The notes below the pieces were generated by a model that did no database searches, had not been told where the DNA came from, and saw nothing but the letters and a program-made list of their open reading frames with translations. From NCBI RefSeq assembly GCF_041296385.1, contig NC_091015.1:50348345-50412344 (forward strand): a DNA stretch of 64,000 bases, given 5' to 3'. This DNA is from Aphelocoma coerulescens. Taxonomy: Eukaryota > Chordata > Aves > Passeriformes > Corvidae. How positions within the stretch are numbered: position 1 is the stretch's first letter; every line of letters begins with the position of its first letter. Positions 1 through 12,600 of the stretch are shown here, piece after piece. A program made the translations under genes and the position numbers.

Positions 1-1133
1 ATAATGACCCTACTAAGGTTCCTTGCCTCTGTTAGTACCACAACCACGTGTTCTTAAGAAGACACATTTTTTATTCTCTTTTTGGTTTTTAACATATACA
101 CTGCTTGTTTCTCTCTTCCCACACACTTTGGCAGGTAGTTTCTTTTCCTTGTTTTGTTTCTCTTTCACCTGTCGTTTTTCAGGAACAAGAACTGTGTTTG
201 TGTTCTGAACTTATAGCACAGCAAGAACATATTGAATTTAAAGCCATAACCTAAGGTAAAGACATTAAATCACCACAAATAATAAAAAGCTGATATAAAT
301 TTTCCTAGACCGCATAGCTGTAAATGCAAGAAATATGAGTCAAGATTAAGTTGTAGTGGCATTTTGGCTCTCTCAATATAGACTAAAGAGAGATGGAACA
401 CCTGCTCTGATCTTCACAAATTGAATTTCAGCTCCTCTGTAGATTTTAACTTCTCATTTGCATTAGCAAAGGACACCATTGTTTATGTAAATTGGACATT
501 TATTCACATAGCAGAGTAGAAAATGTGCAATATGCCTGCACACAATTAGTGCAAGCAACTGTGCTACCAACAAGAAAACACAAAAGACACCCTAATTACA
601 AGAAGCTACTACTAAGTAACTTCCAGGTCAGTGCTATACATTCGCATGCTTCAGCAGCATGCAGTCAATGACATCACTTTAACACTTATTTTCAGAAACT
701 TTCAATAATCCAGTAAGGGGGAAATATTAATTTTTCGGGTACAAAACAGTAGTGAGATGACAGTCATATCTCTCACATTGAGACAGTGGAAAAAGCAGAG
801 ATTATCTGTACTTCTGAAAATTGTTCTGAGAGCCCTTGCTCTCCAGCAGACCTGAGCTGACATCTTTTCACCATCACAGATCTCTCACTATTCCCTGGCT
901 ACAGCAAATACTTGTCCAACATCTTTACATGTATGTGGTTGTGAACAGGTAGACTAGCCAATGTGACACGTACTAAAATTCCTGCAAAGCAATTCATCCT
1001 TCTGCTTCAGTTAATCATCCAAAAAAAACAAATACACACAGACTTCAAATACATCATGCAGGTCAGAATTGGCAGGGAGGCTCTGATAAATAAGTGAAAC
1101 AGTGAACAGAATCTTTTCTAGAAAAAAAGTTAC
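1..1133. other. Non-coding unique sequence
   Basis: AT-rich sequence without a recognisable gene, repeat family or RNA. The open frame near the left edge (23-208) is hydrophobic and of chance length. Nothing else could be supported here. Confidence 0.5.
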
Positions 1134-1223
1134 CTTAAGATAACCTCAGAAGTCTTTTTCGTATCATCTTGAGATGAGACACATTTCTTTATTCTCAATT
1201 TATTTCTCTGTGGCAGGTCCATT
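1134..1223 (-). other. Candidate exon, 90 nt, unidentified
   Basis: On the minus strand a pyrimidine-rich stretch ends in cttgtgcttcag and is followed by 90 open bases and then a donor, AAG|GTAACT. The exon enters and leaves in the same phase (one base finishes a codon, two bases start the next), so it could be included or skipped without breaking a frame. The single open frame gives a basic, serine- and lysine-rich peptide beginning MDLPQRNKLRIKK, which I do not recognise. Open frames of this length with usable splice signals occur by chance many times in 64 kb, so it may be a pseudo-exon. Confidence 0.15.
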
Positions 1224-4089
1224 CTGAAGCACAAGCAAAATAGCAGCCCCACTGAGAGAAAAGGAAAAGGAGATGGAAAGTGTCTTATTCCAGGAACACA
1301 GATACTTAAACAATGACCAGAGTATCTGTGAATGAATGCTGAAGGCACATTTTTGATCCAAGTTTTTAATCTTATTTAAGAAAGATTGATACAGCTATCA
1401 AAGTTGTCTTATATAATTACTGCTATTTTTATGGAAATAAAGAGTGTTCATGAAGCCATTTGACTCTGCCAGTCCTTCTTTATTCATAGTTGAAATGAGT
1501 AAGAACATGGTTTAACAATGATGAGAAACCTCTCCCCACCACCACCAGGCTATTCTTCTTGAGCACCCTGACAGGTCTACACACACTTTTGTCTTTACAC
1601 TTTAACAATAACACAGCTGTTCCCCAAATGTGTTCAACAACTGTTCTCTAATGCCATCAGTTTCATAGTGTAAATGGGTCCTAAAATAGCTGGAACATTA
1701 TGTCCTTTACCATCCTATCTTCCTGCCTGGCTGCCAGATTGTTCTCTTTTCCTTTTTTTGACGGATTAAGTAGAACCACAGCAATTTGTTGATTTGAAAC
1801 CTAAGCAATCTCCTTAAACTGTCTCTGTGCTCATCCACTGCTATCACTGACTCTACCTGAATTCATTTTGGATCCTGCATTACAAAGGTTTTATTCATGA
1901 GGGATTTGCATATGCAAGCAGTGTTGATGAATCCAATAAAATAGACTCATTTCATATCCAGACAACTTTACAGATTTACTTTTGGATCTGCTGACACCGG
2001 ACTCCTTCACTTTTCTTCTGGCCTGTCTTTTTAGGGGCATAAGTTGATTCTGCAAACATTTTATTTGTAAGTGATGTCCTTTCATGGGTGCCCCTCTGGG
2101 TGGACTGTGCAGGAGTGCCAGCAATTGCTCTAGCTTTGCACTCTTCCAAGCTTTGTCAGCAGCAATGGGGCTCTACTCAAGCACCACTGTGATTCTTCTT
2201 GAAACCAGCAAAGAAAATAGGCCCTATTCCATTGCTAGAAACTAGGACAAAATTAATTAACAAGAGACTTGACACTAGAAAATCATTCTTCTCTGTGACT
2301 TACAAGCTCCCTTCTGCTCCATTGAGAGGTGTGTGGAACAACAGAACAGCTGTTAAGATTTGTCTATGACAGTTCTTCACTCAGGAGCCATAAATACAGT
2401 CGTGTTGTACTTTCTCACACAGAAGGATGAAAAAACCCCAGGTTTGTCACCCCAGAACCACAAAAGGAAGTAAATCTTGCACTGGGTACAGCAGGGAACA
2501 TCAGCAAGGTCAGATCACTCTGCCTCTTCCCCTCCTTCACCAATAGATGGTGGCAAAGGCCCCCTCCGAAGCTGCCACTGGACTTGCACAGTTATCTTTT
2601 CAATTCCTCTAATAACAGAGAAAATGGGGAAGGCAGATGCAGACATCTCCTTTGCAACAATCACCTATTAACAATTTAATAATTCTGTCTTTCTAACATC
2701 CCTGTACGTAATCACTCTGTCAATGGCAGCTTTCTTTATCGTCAGAGATGAACATATTTGGTTCTTCTTTCGTAAAGTAGCAGTAGTGTTTCACTTTAAT
2801 TTCACGCAACAGAGCATAGAGAGGGACATCAAAGCAAGTTCTTCTAAAAAAGGTTAAGAAATGGTGCTTGCTGCTAAGAACTCAGCACATATCTGCCTGA
2901 AAGGGAGGAGGGACCAGAGGAGAAAGAAAGTGATTTCAAACTCTTGTTGCAGAATGAAGCATTTTGAAGAGTAGGCTGCTTTTTTCTGAGCTGTCAACAG
3001 TCAGGGAAACTTCACGTCATTTCAAGGGGCTCCACAGAGCTGCCTGCCACTCTTGGCCACCCATGTCAGGCTCAACAGAGTTTTGATGGCTCGAGGGAGC
3101 CAAGTATCAGAGCCTTGAAAAGCAGTATTTGGTGGTAAAAGTAGCAAACACTATTTTATTTTGATTGCAAAGCTTTTCAAGCACCATGCTTGTGCTTCAG
3201 GGAGTTGTACAAGAAACCTACCTCTGCCCGACCCAGGAAGAGAGCAGTATGGGTGGAGCACTAAGGGTGGCTGCAAAGTCACTAGCACACATGATACAGA
3301 CAGCAGGAACTCTGGATGTTTGCAAAGTACCTGTCACAATACCACCTGAAGTAAACCAGATGTGCTGGCCCAATTACACATCACACAATAACATCCTGCC
3401 TATCCTAATATTGTTTGCACTTCATGAAGATATTCACCACCTTATCTCATGATCCTGTGTAAGGTTGCCAGCAAATGACTGTCACATTGCACATCAGCTC
3501 TTGAGAGACGGCCAAGCTTTATTAATCTTTAATTTGAGAAAAAAGACCTTTGAGGTCCTTGGGTTCAAATTGGTAAAAAAAAAAAAAAAGTGGTTTCTGT
3601 CTATTTGTTGTCAGGTTCACCTCTGAACACACTGTGCTAGCTTCTTTTATCACATACCTTTGTAGAGCACTTCACAAAGATTTTCTGTATTTATATAATT
3701 CACATGGATGCTTTTTAGTTCTTTGCTTATTTGCAGTAACTCATCTCCAAGCTGGGGATCTCTGGTCAGCTTATTTGTTTAAGTACCAGTCTGTCAGTAT
3801 AAATAACCCCTTGCACATCAAGTTTTGCATCTTGAAAATAAGAGCAAAAACGATATTCACATATTATTTTTCCCCTCACAAATATAGTGAAACTTTCCCC
3901 AATATTTTGCACAGTCAATAACCTTTTTATTTTTGTATGGAGGTGCTAAACTAATTTTTCTGATTTATAAACCTTTTCTGTCTGAGTTTGAAATGTAGGT
4001 AGACAGAAAATCCAAAAAGCCATTCCTAGTGCCCCATGAGGCTCTACTTCTTACCAGGAGACAGAAAAAGCAGTCTGGAACCAAATATC
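1224..4089. other. Non-coding unique sequence
   Basis: No gene recognised. The overlapping plus-strand open frames at 3161-3452 have no family resemblance and no splice context. A run of 15 A lies at 3575-3589. The bases gggttcaaat nearby resemble a tRNA B-box, but no A-box or cloverleaf accompanies them. Confidence 0.5.
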
Positions 4090-4153
4090 TTTGGTGTTGG
4101 ATTAGGTGAGCTCCTTACAACTTAAATTATTCTACAAATCTATGACTCTATAA
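4090..4153 (+). repeat. CR1 LINE 3' tail fragment
   Basis: The stretch tgttggattaggtgagctcc, followed by a run ending in tctatgactctataatt, has the layout of the CR1 3' end: a 'ttggactaggtgatct' block, 'ccttccaac'-like bases and degenerate ATTCTATG repeats. The element is sense on the plus strand. Upstream the match fades at about 4080, so this is a short, 5'-truncated and diverged copy, the usual state of CR1 insertions. Confidence 0.6.
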
Positions 4154-5924
4154 TTCATTCACCTATTAGTTTGCATCTCTGGATTATTTATGACAGAAGG
4201 ATTATATTCCTAGGAAAGAGATACATTCAAAACTGAAAAGGTGGATAAGTAGTTCAATTTCTGTTCTTATCAGTCCTGAGCTGATATAAACATAAAAATG
4301 TACCAAATGCTCAGGCTCCCAAAAGGCAGTACCATCCAGGTACTAATACTTTGCTAGGAGATCATCACAGATAATACACAAACCTCCTAACACTTAAAGT
4401 CTAGACAGTTCCTTTTTTACCTCAGTAAGCTTTTCCTGTCTTACTGAGTCTTCAGTGTGAGTTTTCATTGTCTACACGAGGTAAGGTGGCATCTGTACTA
4501 ACTTAAAAAGTGGATGCTTAGCTGTAGGATACATTCCAGTGGCTTAATTCAGGCCCTCCAGAACCAGCTTATGTTCTTTGCTTTTATCTGAGACAAGAGA
4601 ATGCCAAGAAATTGAACTAGGATTTTCCTATTGCTATTACTATTATTGCTAGTGGTAGTAATAGTAGCACAGCAGGTTGGAGAGAATCCAGTTATGTTCC
4701 CAGCCACCTTATTTGCTCCCAGCATCTTATTTGCTCTTCATTGGCTGTTACAGACTTTTGGACGGGTTTCTGATGATAAAACGTATTGCTGAGGGTTTCA
4801 ATACTATGCAGTTTTTTACAGCTCGAAGTGGGCAATAGTAGCAAAGAAAACTAACAATGGCCCTACCACTAAGGAAAAAAAAAATCAAGTAATGGTTCAA
4901 ACAGTTGAGCAAAACAAGCTACGTTAGGGAGTAGTGTGCTGGACTGAATAGTGGTCACCCTTTTTGCCACTGCACTTAAAAGAGATTCCTTGGGAAGCGT
5001 GGATTATGGCAGTTTGGGGGACAAATAGCCCAGCAGCCTGAGGGCAGGAAGTGAAAACAGACCTTCAGAAGTCCAAAGGTTTCCAAAGCCACCAACTGGG
5101 CTCCAGTAAGATGATATGCAACAAAGACATATTTTACACGTGGTTTTCCCACCCAGCAATGCTTTCTGGGTCCAGACTACTGCTTCAATCTTAAAAACTT
5201 CTTCAACATCTGCCAGCTGGTTTGGGAGTAGTGGTGGGAGCACCATGGCTTCAGCTCATGTAGGCAGGAAAAGGGGAATGCTTGTTTATTTTTTGAAGTC
5301 ATGGCACATAATGGAGAGAACAGCATTGAATCTGAAGAGAAATACTGGTAACTTCAGTATACTGAGCAGAATTATTTGTAAAAGCTCAGCATTTGATCCA
5401 ATGCCTATTTAAGTCAATGGGTGTTTTTCATTGACTTGGGGTGATAGATAAAATGGGCCATTAGTGCACTTTTTAAAAGCTCTGCTGAACAGATACAGCA
5501 CTAGGTGGTTCAGGTCTTTCTTATAATGCCTTGCCTTCTCTCTCAAATACTGCATTTATCTCTAGTCTTGTCCTTCACAGCAGCTTGTATTGTAACACTT
5601 TCACCTGCATCACAGGAAGAGAAGAATTCTCAGCCTCTTTTCCTCTTAGTCATAACAGAGATTCTGCTCCATTATTCTGCTCATACCGCTGCAGCTCTGA
5701 ACACTGAGAAATTTTATCAGAGTATACAAAGGTAGATTAGAGAACCTCCTCATACTGTATACCCAAGCTTTAAAATATTCCAAATTCTTTTTCTATAAAA
5801 TTCTAATTAAACTCTTTTGTTATACAAGTTCAGTTATTCTCACTTTGAAGCACAACAGGGTGAAACAAGTGGGCAATAATTATGGATTCATCAAATGAAA
5901 AGTACTTGGAAGTTTTCTACTTAC
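4154..5924. other. Non-coding unique sequence
   Basis: Unique AT-rich sequence with an imperfect trinucleotide patch at 4630-4675 (attactatta, then gtagtaatagtagc). Open frames on both strands at 5004-5412 mirror each other and match no family that I recognise. Confidence 0.45.
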
Positions 5925-6016
5925 AATGGACATTTCCCAGTGGAGTAAGAAGAGAAAAAGAAACAACTTTAGGAGAGTCATCCATATTATGCCAAATTTC
6001 CATTCCATTCAGCCTT
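5925..6016 (-). other. Candidate exon, 92 nt, unidentified
   Basis: Minus strand: an acceptor (gacctttttag) is followed by 92 bases and a strong donor, ATT|GTAAGTAG. Two frames are closed and one stays open for 30 codons, giving a peptide that starts RLNGMEIWHNMDDSPKVV. It enters in phase 2 and leaves in phase 1. The block 'GMEIWHNMD' superficially recalls the 'xEIW' block of ADAM metalloproteases, but what follows does not fit and no zinc-binding motif is near. I cannot name it. Thirty open codons in one of three frames is not significant alone; the donor quality and the possible partner exons at 6333-6352 and 6469-6545 are the reasons for listing it. Confidence 0.2.
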
Positions 6017-6104
6017 CTAAAAAGGTCTTGTTACCTGATGGTATTATGATTTAATAGCTATTATTAGGTTAAAGTAGATACCATGGAGAAAATACAGAGC
6101 ACAC

Positions 6105-6142
6105 AGCAGTAATAAAATATAGCAGCAATAAAATACAGCAGC
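6105..6142. repeat. Short tandem duplication, 16-bp period
   Basis: agcagtaataaaatat is followed directly by agcagcaataaaatac and then a partial third unit, agcagc. It is a small slippage-type repeat with about 2.4 units and no known function. Confidence 0.75.
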
Positions 6143-6332
6143 AGGTTGTCATTTGCTGCCCACATACTGTAAACTTGTGGGTAACTCCATACGTGTTAAG
6201 CACCCTGGATTCAATTCACAGAGAAACAGAGCCAAAAAAAAGCCACTATCTATAGCTGTCTGGACCAGTAATGCCTCCCACCTGCAATGGCACTGACTTG
6301 TTTGCTTTTCAGTGTTTAAATTTTCTGTTTAC

Positions 6333-6352
6333 TTGAGATGCAACACCATTGT
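6333..6352 (-). other. Possible 20-nt micro-exon
   Basis: Minus strand: a strong pyrimidine tract (ctgctccctcctatag) is followed by 20 bases and a donor, CAA|GTAAAC. Its only merit is that it would restore frame between the phase-0 end of candidate exon 6469-6545 and the phase-2 start of candidate exon 5925-6016. Very speculative. Confidence 0.07.
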
Positions 6353-6468
6353 CTATAGGAGGGAGCAGAGCAGGAACCGACAGGTCAATGAGAAATGCAG
6401 TTTACCCACCTGTCACTGCTGGGCTAGACTAACAAATACAGATTGTTGAAACCTGTTGATTTACTCAC

Positions 6469-6545
6469 CATTGCACCACTGGAATAGAAATGCTCCAAAA
6501 TAAGCAGTCCTTCTGCAGCATCATTCCCTATAACAGCTGGAATTC
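6469..6545 (-). other. Candidate exon, 77 nt, unidentified
   Basis: Minus strand: a branch-point-like tactaat lies about 30 bases before a clean pyrimidine tract and acceptor (gttttctttgcag). Then come 77 bases and a consensus donor, ATG|GTGAGTAA. Only one of the three frames is open, reading IPAVIGNDAAEGLLILEHFY and onward to SSGAM. It enters in phase 1 and leaves in phase 0. The splice signals are the best set found in the window, but I do not recognise the peptide, so a pseudo-exon or a non-coding RNA exon remains possible. Confidence 0.25.
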
Positions 6546-9500
6546 CTGCAAAGAAAACATTATTATTTCTTATTAGTACATAGAAGTGGTAAGTCAGCAT
6601 TTCCAGAAGCATCTTGGTTAGTTAAAGGCCTGCTTGCTGGTGAATACCATTTTTACTTGAAACACAATACGCAGCACTTAAAAGGAAAACCTTTGAACTA
6701 AAGAATAATTTCATTTTCAGAAACATTGACAATGTTACTGAAAACAAAATGTTGGAAATGAGAAATTTTCAGATAACACTGCCTTTCAGCTCCCCTGTGC
6801 TTCATGAGGCAACAGTGAGTCACAGCGCAAAGACCTGAGTGACAAGCAGCACTTGTTGACACAGAGGTATCACGATTCAAAAATACGCAGCACCACATAA
6901 TTAGGAAATTAATAGTACTCCCATGGTGCCTCTGTTCAGTGCTGACTGTGTTTCTGCCCCTGATTCCTGCCCATGTAAGCCTGGGGTAGTAGTGGCAGAT
7001 CAGTTCCCCTGCTCCAGCAGCAAACAGCTGGAGGAACTGGGGTGGCTCTGCCTCCCAGTTAGCTGGATCCTCACCCAGGATGAACATCAGTGCTGCCACC
7101 CTTGTGAGCCTGGGAGGACTTAAAGGTCTGGGGAAGAGAGGAGAGGAGGGAGGGATCTAACACTTTTGAACCCTGTACTGCAAGCTTCTGACAGCCTGTG
7201 AATCTCTCTTTTGACAAGACCCAGCTCCCCGGTTTTTCTCCCCAAGCCTACTAATTCCTAGACTTAAATCAACTGCATTGCAACAATTAGTGGCAGCATA
7301 TTCTTTCTATTATCAGTATTATAGATCCACTAGGTAGGTACTGCCCCTCCCTAAGCCACCTACTTCCTATACCAGCAGCAAATGAACAAAAACAGAGAAT
7401 GCAGGACTCCGGGAAGGGTGTCAGCAGGTGGGACACATGCAACACAAAACACCTTTTTTGTTATTGGTGAAAGAGAGCACTAACTCATCTTGAATTAAAC
7501 CATGAGGCTTTCTATTTGCCTGAATCACAGCTTTTTGCTGATACCCTCTCTACTCACCATGTCAGAGTTTCTGATTTTCCATCTGGGAATTTAACAAACA
7601 ACATAATTTGCCTCATAAATCTTTGTTAAGATTTTTTGAATGCTGGCTACTTCCTCACATACGGGCACATAAATGCTATTTCCACAGTAGAGCACTGCAT
7701 CTCACAGCAGGAGAATGAAGGGGGAGAAAACCAAAAAAGCAAATACCAGCTGTAGCACAGTCCTGAGAAAATGAATGTTACCAAAGCTGATATATATTCA
7801 GCTTTCCCATGAATTTTGTGGTTTCTCAGAATGAAACCAGCTTTACCTCCCTTGTCAAGGAGCAAAAATAATATTTTTATAGGAAATGAAATATTTGAAC
7901 TGTTCTGAGACCTCCCACTTTCAAAAATCCTTTGCTTGAAGTAGAAAGATGGGTGAGCAAGGGAGGGCTTGGTGACAGACAGTAACAAGAGGAAATCAAG
8001 GTACTACCCATTCTTATTTTAAAACCATTGCAAAATATTCCAGAACTGCATGAGTTTGCTCCCTCCCTCAATCCCCCTCCCCAGTCATCATTACTGAAAT
8101 CAATCACAACACACTATTTTATCACAAAAGTTAAGATTCTGACCTTCATATTCTTCCCCACCAAGGACAAGCAGCTCTTGAGGCAAGACTGTCAGTGTGC
8201 CCTTATAACAGTACATAAACAAACTAAGGATTACAAGCTCCTAATGAGGTCTTTAAGGCTTTACAGATCAGGCTTCTCAAATTGCTGTTCTCTGAACAAA
8301 GGAATCTTGCTAATCATTGGATTTGTGCTTTCCAATTTTGAGAAGTTTGCAGTGTTGTTACATGCTATTATCTGTTTTTAGATTTCTTTCTTAAGGAGCA
8401 TAACAGAACTATCTGTCCCTTCTCTTGGCCCTGCTTCAGGAAAGTATTTGGTCACATAGTAAGTCAGCCCTTATTCATAAATTCATAGGCATAAGTCTAA
8501 AAATACTGCATATAAATCCCAATGGAATTTCAGTATACATTGCCTGAAAAGCAAATTTCCTCAGCCAAAGCTTTGCAAATGGATTCAATAACTAAAAAAA
8601 TAGTTTTCTAGAATATGGAGAATTCTGCCTGCTGGACAAGCATCTAAGAAGATGTTATTTTGAAGGCTTTATTCTTTCCCTCTGTTAAGTTTCCTTCCCA
8701 AAATTCAGATATGCTGAGGTAGGAGGTCTCTATAAAGCTATCTAGAGAGTTGCAGAAATCTCTTATTCTTGCTGCGCTTTGACCTCATCTGATTTCATTT
8801 ACATATTCTGCAGATTTTTGGCTTGGCCTGTCAAATTTGCTTGATATATGCCCAACCCTCTCCCTGGCTTCTCTTCCAAGGATTTTATCACTCCTGTTTA
8901 CTTCAGTGCACCTATTCCTCAACAACAGTTTAGTTCTTAGGCAGAAAAAGACAGTTCCTTCTTTTCCCCTTCTCTTCAGCCCAGCTGTCCTCCATAGATG
9001 TGGATGCTCCCAACTGCACGGGACTTTGCTGTTGAGTAGATGAGGCTTTTTTACACCAACAAACACCACAAAGTGTGAATGAAACCCAAAGGGTGTTTGA
9101 CTGAGAATTTAGAAAGTTAAACTGCTGAAATATGTAGTTTATAATTAAAGTACTGAGAAAACGTTTACTGAAGAATCACTAGAGCAACACTGTAATTACG
9201 CTGTCCTTCATATCCTGCCATTAGCATTTCTACAAGTGACAAAATAATAATGTGGTCTTTTTTCTCTTTAGGAACTGTCAAGCTCTCTTTACAGGATTCA
9301 AGTAAGCTTACAAAGAATATAAAGTTCTTAAATGGAAAATGCAAATGATGATTTTTGTGTAAAAGACATGACAGTCACATTAGTAAGCTCATGAAAATCA
9401 TGCCCATATATGTTTCAAGTCAGTAGAGTAGAACGCCTTTTTCCTTTTCCATTTTTTTCGCTATCTCCACAGGGTTCAAGAAAATAAAAAAAAATACCTA

Positions 9501-9608
9501 AGATTTTTTTTTTGAGCTCTTCTGTTAACTGTTCAAACCTCATATTTTTGTAGAAACACAGACTGCCTGTACTTCCAGGAGCACACAGAGAGCCCATTTC
9601 AATCAATT
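6546..9608. other. Non-coding sequence with a GC-richer patch at 6.9-7.2 kb
   Basis: The patch at 6900-7160 is richer in G+C than its surroundings and ends in a purine block (gaagagaggagaggagggag) which, read on the minus strand, is a long polypyrimidine tract ending in an AG. A 133-codon minus-strand frame starts inside the patch but has no recognisable domain and becomes low-quality past 6900. At 8480-9069 one minus-strand frame runs about 195 codons with only a few stops; see the findings. Otherwise nothing is identified. Confidence 0.4.
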
Positions 9609-9668
9609 AGAATCATTGAATTACCAAGCTTGAAAAAGCCGGTCTCAGATCATCTAGTTCAAGCATGA
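9609..9668 (-). repeat. CR1 LINE 3' tail fragment (antisense)
   Basis: Bases reading agaatcattgaa, then ttgaaaaagcc and tcagatcatctagttcaag, match the layout of a reverse-complemented CR1 3' end ('aatcattgagg ttggaaaagacct ... agatcatcaagtccaa'). The element therefore points to the minus strand. It is diverged, and I could not follow it beyond about 60-90 bases. Confidence 0.55.
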
Positions 9669-12600
9669 GAGAGGGAGATCCTGATCCCAGACACCAAAAA
9701 TACTTTATGCAGGTAGCAACCAACCTGACAGTAATAGAAACATCTGGGGGAATGTCCCAAGGACATCCTTTAGGCTGCGGTTGCCAGCAGACCACGTTTC
9801 TTCTCCCTCATAGCAAAGAAAACACAGCAGCACCAGCTGCAGCTGGTGAGTGCCTGGGAGCCTAACTGGACATGTACCCTCTGATCACTACATCCCTCAG
9901 GAAATGTCATTTGATTGGCATTCCTACACACTCAGAAGAGGTAAAAGAAAGTATGTGGACCTGTGTTACTACTTTGGGGATTCTAATGACCCCGCCGATT
10001 CTGAAGGAGAGCTGATACACATTCAAAGCACAAGCTCTCAGGAGTTGTGGCTCACATGAGGCCTTGGCAGCCAGTTCTGTTCTGTTGATTCCCAGTCAAT
10101 TCCAAGTGTTGATAAAAGAAAAACGTGTTTACAAGAAGTGCATTATCTGTCAAGCAAGCAGTACAAATGAAATGAGATACTTGAATGTTTTAAATCTTTT
10201 GTGGAGTATGGAAGAGAAATAACTGCTAAAACTGATCTAAATGTATTCTTTAACAGATTTTAATAATTGACTGCTTGAAAATAAATTACAATCAAAATAA
10301 ACTATGTCTTATTGACTAAATTGCATGAAATTATATGGTTAGGATATTTCAAGATCATCATATGCTACATTGAGGGCAAATAATTTCATTATAATGATTC
10401 TGAGGGAAGGCAAGTGTCTCATGTCTGACACAGACAGATAGCATTTACCTGTTATATATGTACATACAAGATACTGACTTACTAAGGATAGTCAAGAATG
10501 AGTAAAGTAAAATTACTGGGAAGATGTGAATTAGATGTGAACCAAATCTCCATTTACCAAGTCAGTGGAGCACCAAGCTCATATCATAAACTTTCTGAAA
10601 GTCAGTGTATACTTGTTTGAGTCCAGTAAAATCTAGCTGTACTTCTTTCATAAATCAGTTCTCACCAGCTGAGAGAAGTAAGAGAAATAACTCACAGCTG
10701 ACAAAACATGCCAGGAAAAATGCTGCTGATAAAACCTTGAACTTTTTCTCTGTTTAGAAGCCTGGTCCAGAACCTGTGTAGTGAAAGTGGCCAGGGTCTC
10801 ATTCCCTTCCAGCCAAAGCTCCTTCTTCTGTAACAGAGATCACAGTGGTAAAAGACGGTCTTCTGTGTAAGACTCTTTCAGGCTGTATACAGTGGAAAAA
10901 AGAACTTGTCTTTATATCACAATTAAATAAAGTTGTAGCTCAAAAATCTCCATTTTCTGTATATAACCCAAACTTACCTTTTACCATCTGTGTGACAAAG
11001 GCTTTCAACTCAAGCTAGTTGGCTTTTAAGACCAGGGAACTCAATCAAACCAGCAGAACTCAGTTGTCCACCCAGTCATTCTGGCTAAGGGCTAGTCTAC
11101 ATCAGCTGGGAGGGAAAAGTGTGATTATGTGAGTTGTTCTGGTGTTTTCGGTTCAAAATCCCTCCAGCTTCATGATGGAGTTCTCCCAAATGAACTAGCA
11201 ATCTTCTGCCAACTGGAGAAACCCTTCCAAAAGGGCATCATGATGAGTTGCAGCAGGGGAAGGAAGAGTTCATATGGTTGTATCTGTATGTGTCAGATGT
11301 AATTTTTTAGACCTCCTCTGTCTTCCCACTGCTGTCCTGCCCTTTGCTGTCTCACCATGCTGAGTCTGTCAGATTACCTACCTGCCCTGTAGTGCACCAG
11401 AGTCAAGCTGACCAGCTGCTAACTCACTCTTTTTAAAAGCTGGCATGCAAGTCCATGCACTCCACTGGTGGTCACACACTCCTAAAAGCTGATTAGCCTA
11501 TTCATCAGAGCAATCATGTATTGTGTAACTGCCTAGCACTAGGCAGACACCCCAGATTTCTCTGACACCTGAGAGAATAAATAATTTGCCTTTAAAAGCT
11601 GTCAGCGCAGCACAAAATGCTGTGAACTACATGTAAATAAAGGTAGGACAGGCTGTTTGCCTAGGACATATCTTAGGTAATGTCAAAAAGAAGTGATACT
11701 TTTAAAACAGAATAGGAGAGAAAGAGGTCTAATAATTGTGCTGGTCCTCATCTTACCCTGGGTTGGGCATTATGGAAAACACTGACACCAGCATCAGAAT
11801 TCTGATGAGTTAGAGATGAAAGTCAGAATAATTTTGCTATGCAGGAGCCAAAAAATTACACAGAGAGGGGGAGAGAGTCCAAACAGGGTTATGGAGGAGT
11901 AGATGCTGCATTAAAGTGCTTGAATGGTTGATCTAAATAAAGACAGACCCTCTGTGCCTGACAGAGGCTGAGTTTCCGGCAGGTATTACTGAAAACCCTT
12001 TCTGAACCTATTTGGCTCTATCCCCATATTCTCGCATGTATGCTGGAAAATTCACTTCAGCAGCAATTATTTTCCTTCTATTTTCAGATCCCACAGCCCT
12101 CAGCAGCATTAGCACTTACCCCTCAGCTGTCTTCTTTCATTTGGCTGGCATCCAGGGCATACTCCTTCTGCACTCCAAGTGCCCTGTGTAAGGCTTCATA
12201 TGACAAAGCAACAGAGGATAAGTTGGAAACCTCAGGATCAGTTGTGGATTAATGAGCCTTTGGCAGACCTTTGTATCTTCTGCTTCCAGTGCAAGGCAAA
12301 ATCCTTTGATCTTCCCTTATCTACATATTTATGTAGGAGCATGTAAACTGAAAGAGCAAACAAATAAATAAAATCCCTCAGGTCCATCAAAATAAGAGAT
12401 CTAATTGGGCAAGGTTTTCCTCCTAGAAAAATCTGAGGATAAGTATGTTAGAGATGTGTAAGGTATATGGATTAATGCACTAATGGAAGACTCTCATGTG
12501 CCACAGGGATGAGCATAGCCCAACAGCTTGGGAAAATGGAATTGTTCTTAGTAGCATAACATTCAACATATACTACAGTATGTATGTACACTATATATTT

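Noticed and set aside
3490..3590. tRNA-like B-box gggttcaaat
   Set aside because: No A-box, no cloverleaf and no acceptor stem could be drawn around it.
5925..6016. Resemblance of 'GMEIWHNMD' to ADAM metalloproteases
   Set aside because: Sequence after the block does not follow the family, and no zinc-binding or disintegrin motif is found nearby.
6698..7099. 133-codon minus-strand frame preceded by a strong polypyrimidine tract at 7120-7155
   Set aside because: The acceptor-like sequence is good, but the peptide has no domain and no suitable donor follows. A small exon at 7072-7106 with a GTGAGG donor would be in phase with 6469-6545, but this is too weak to annotate.
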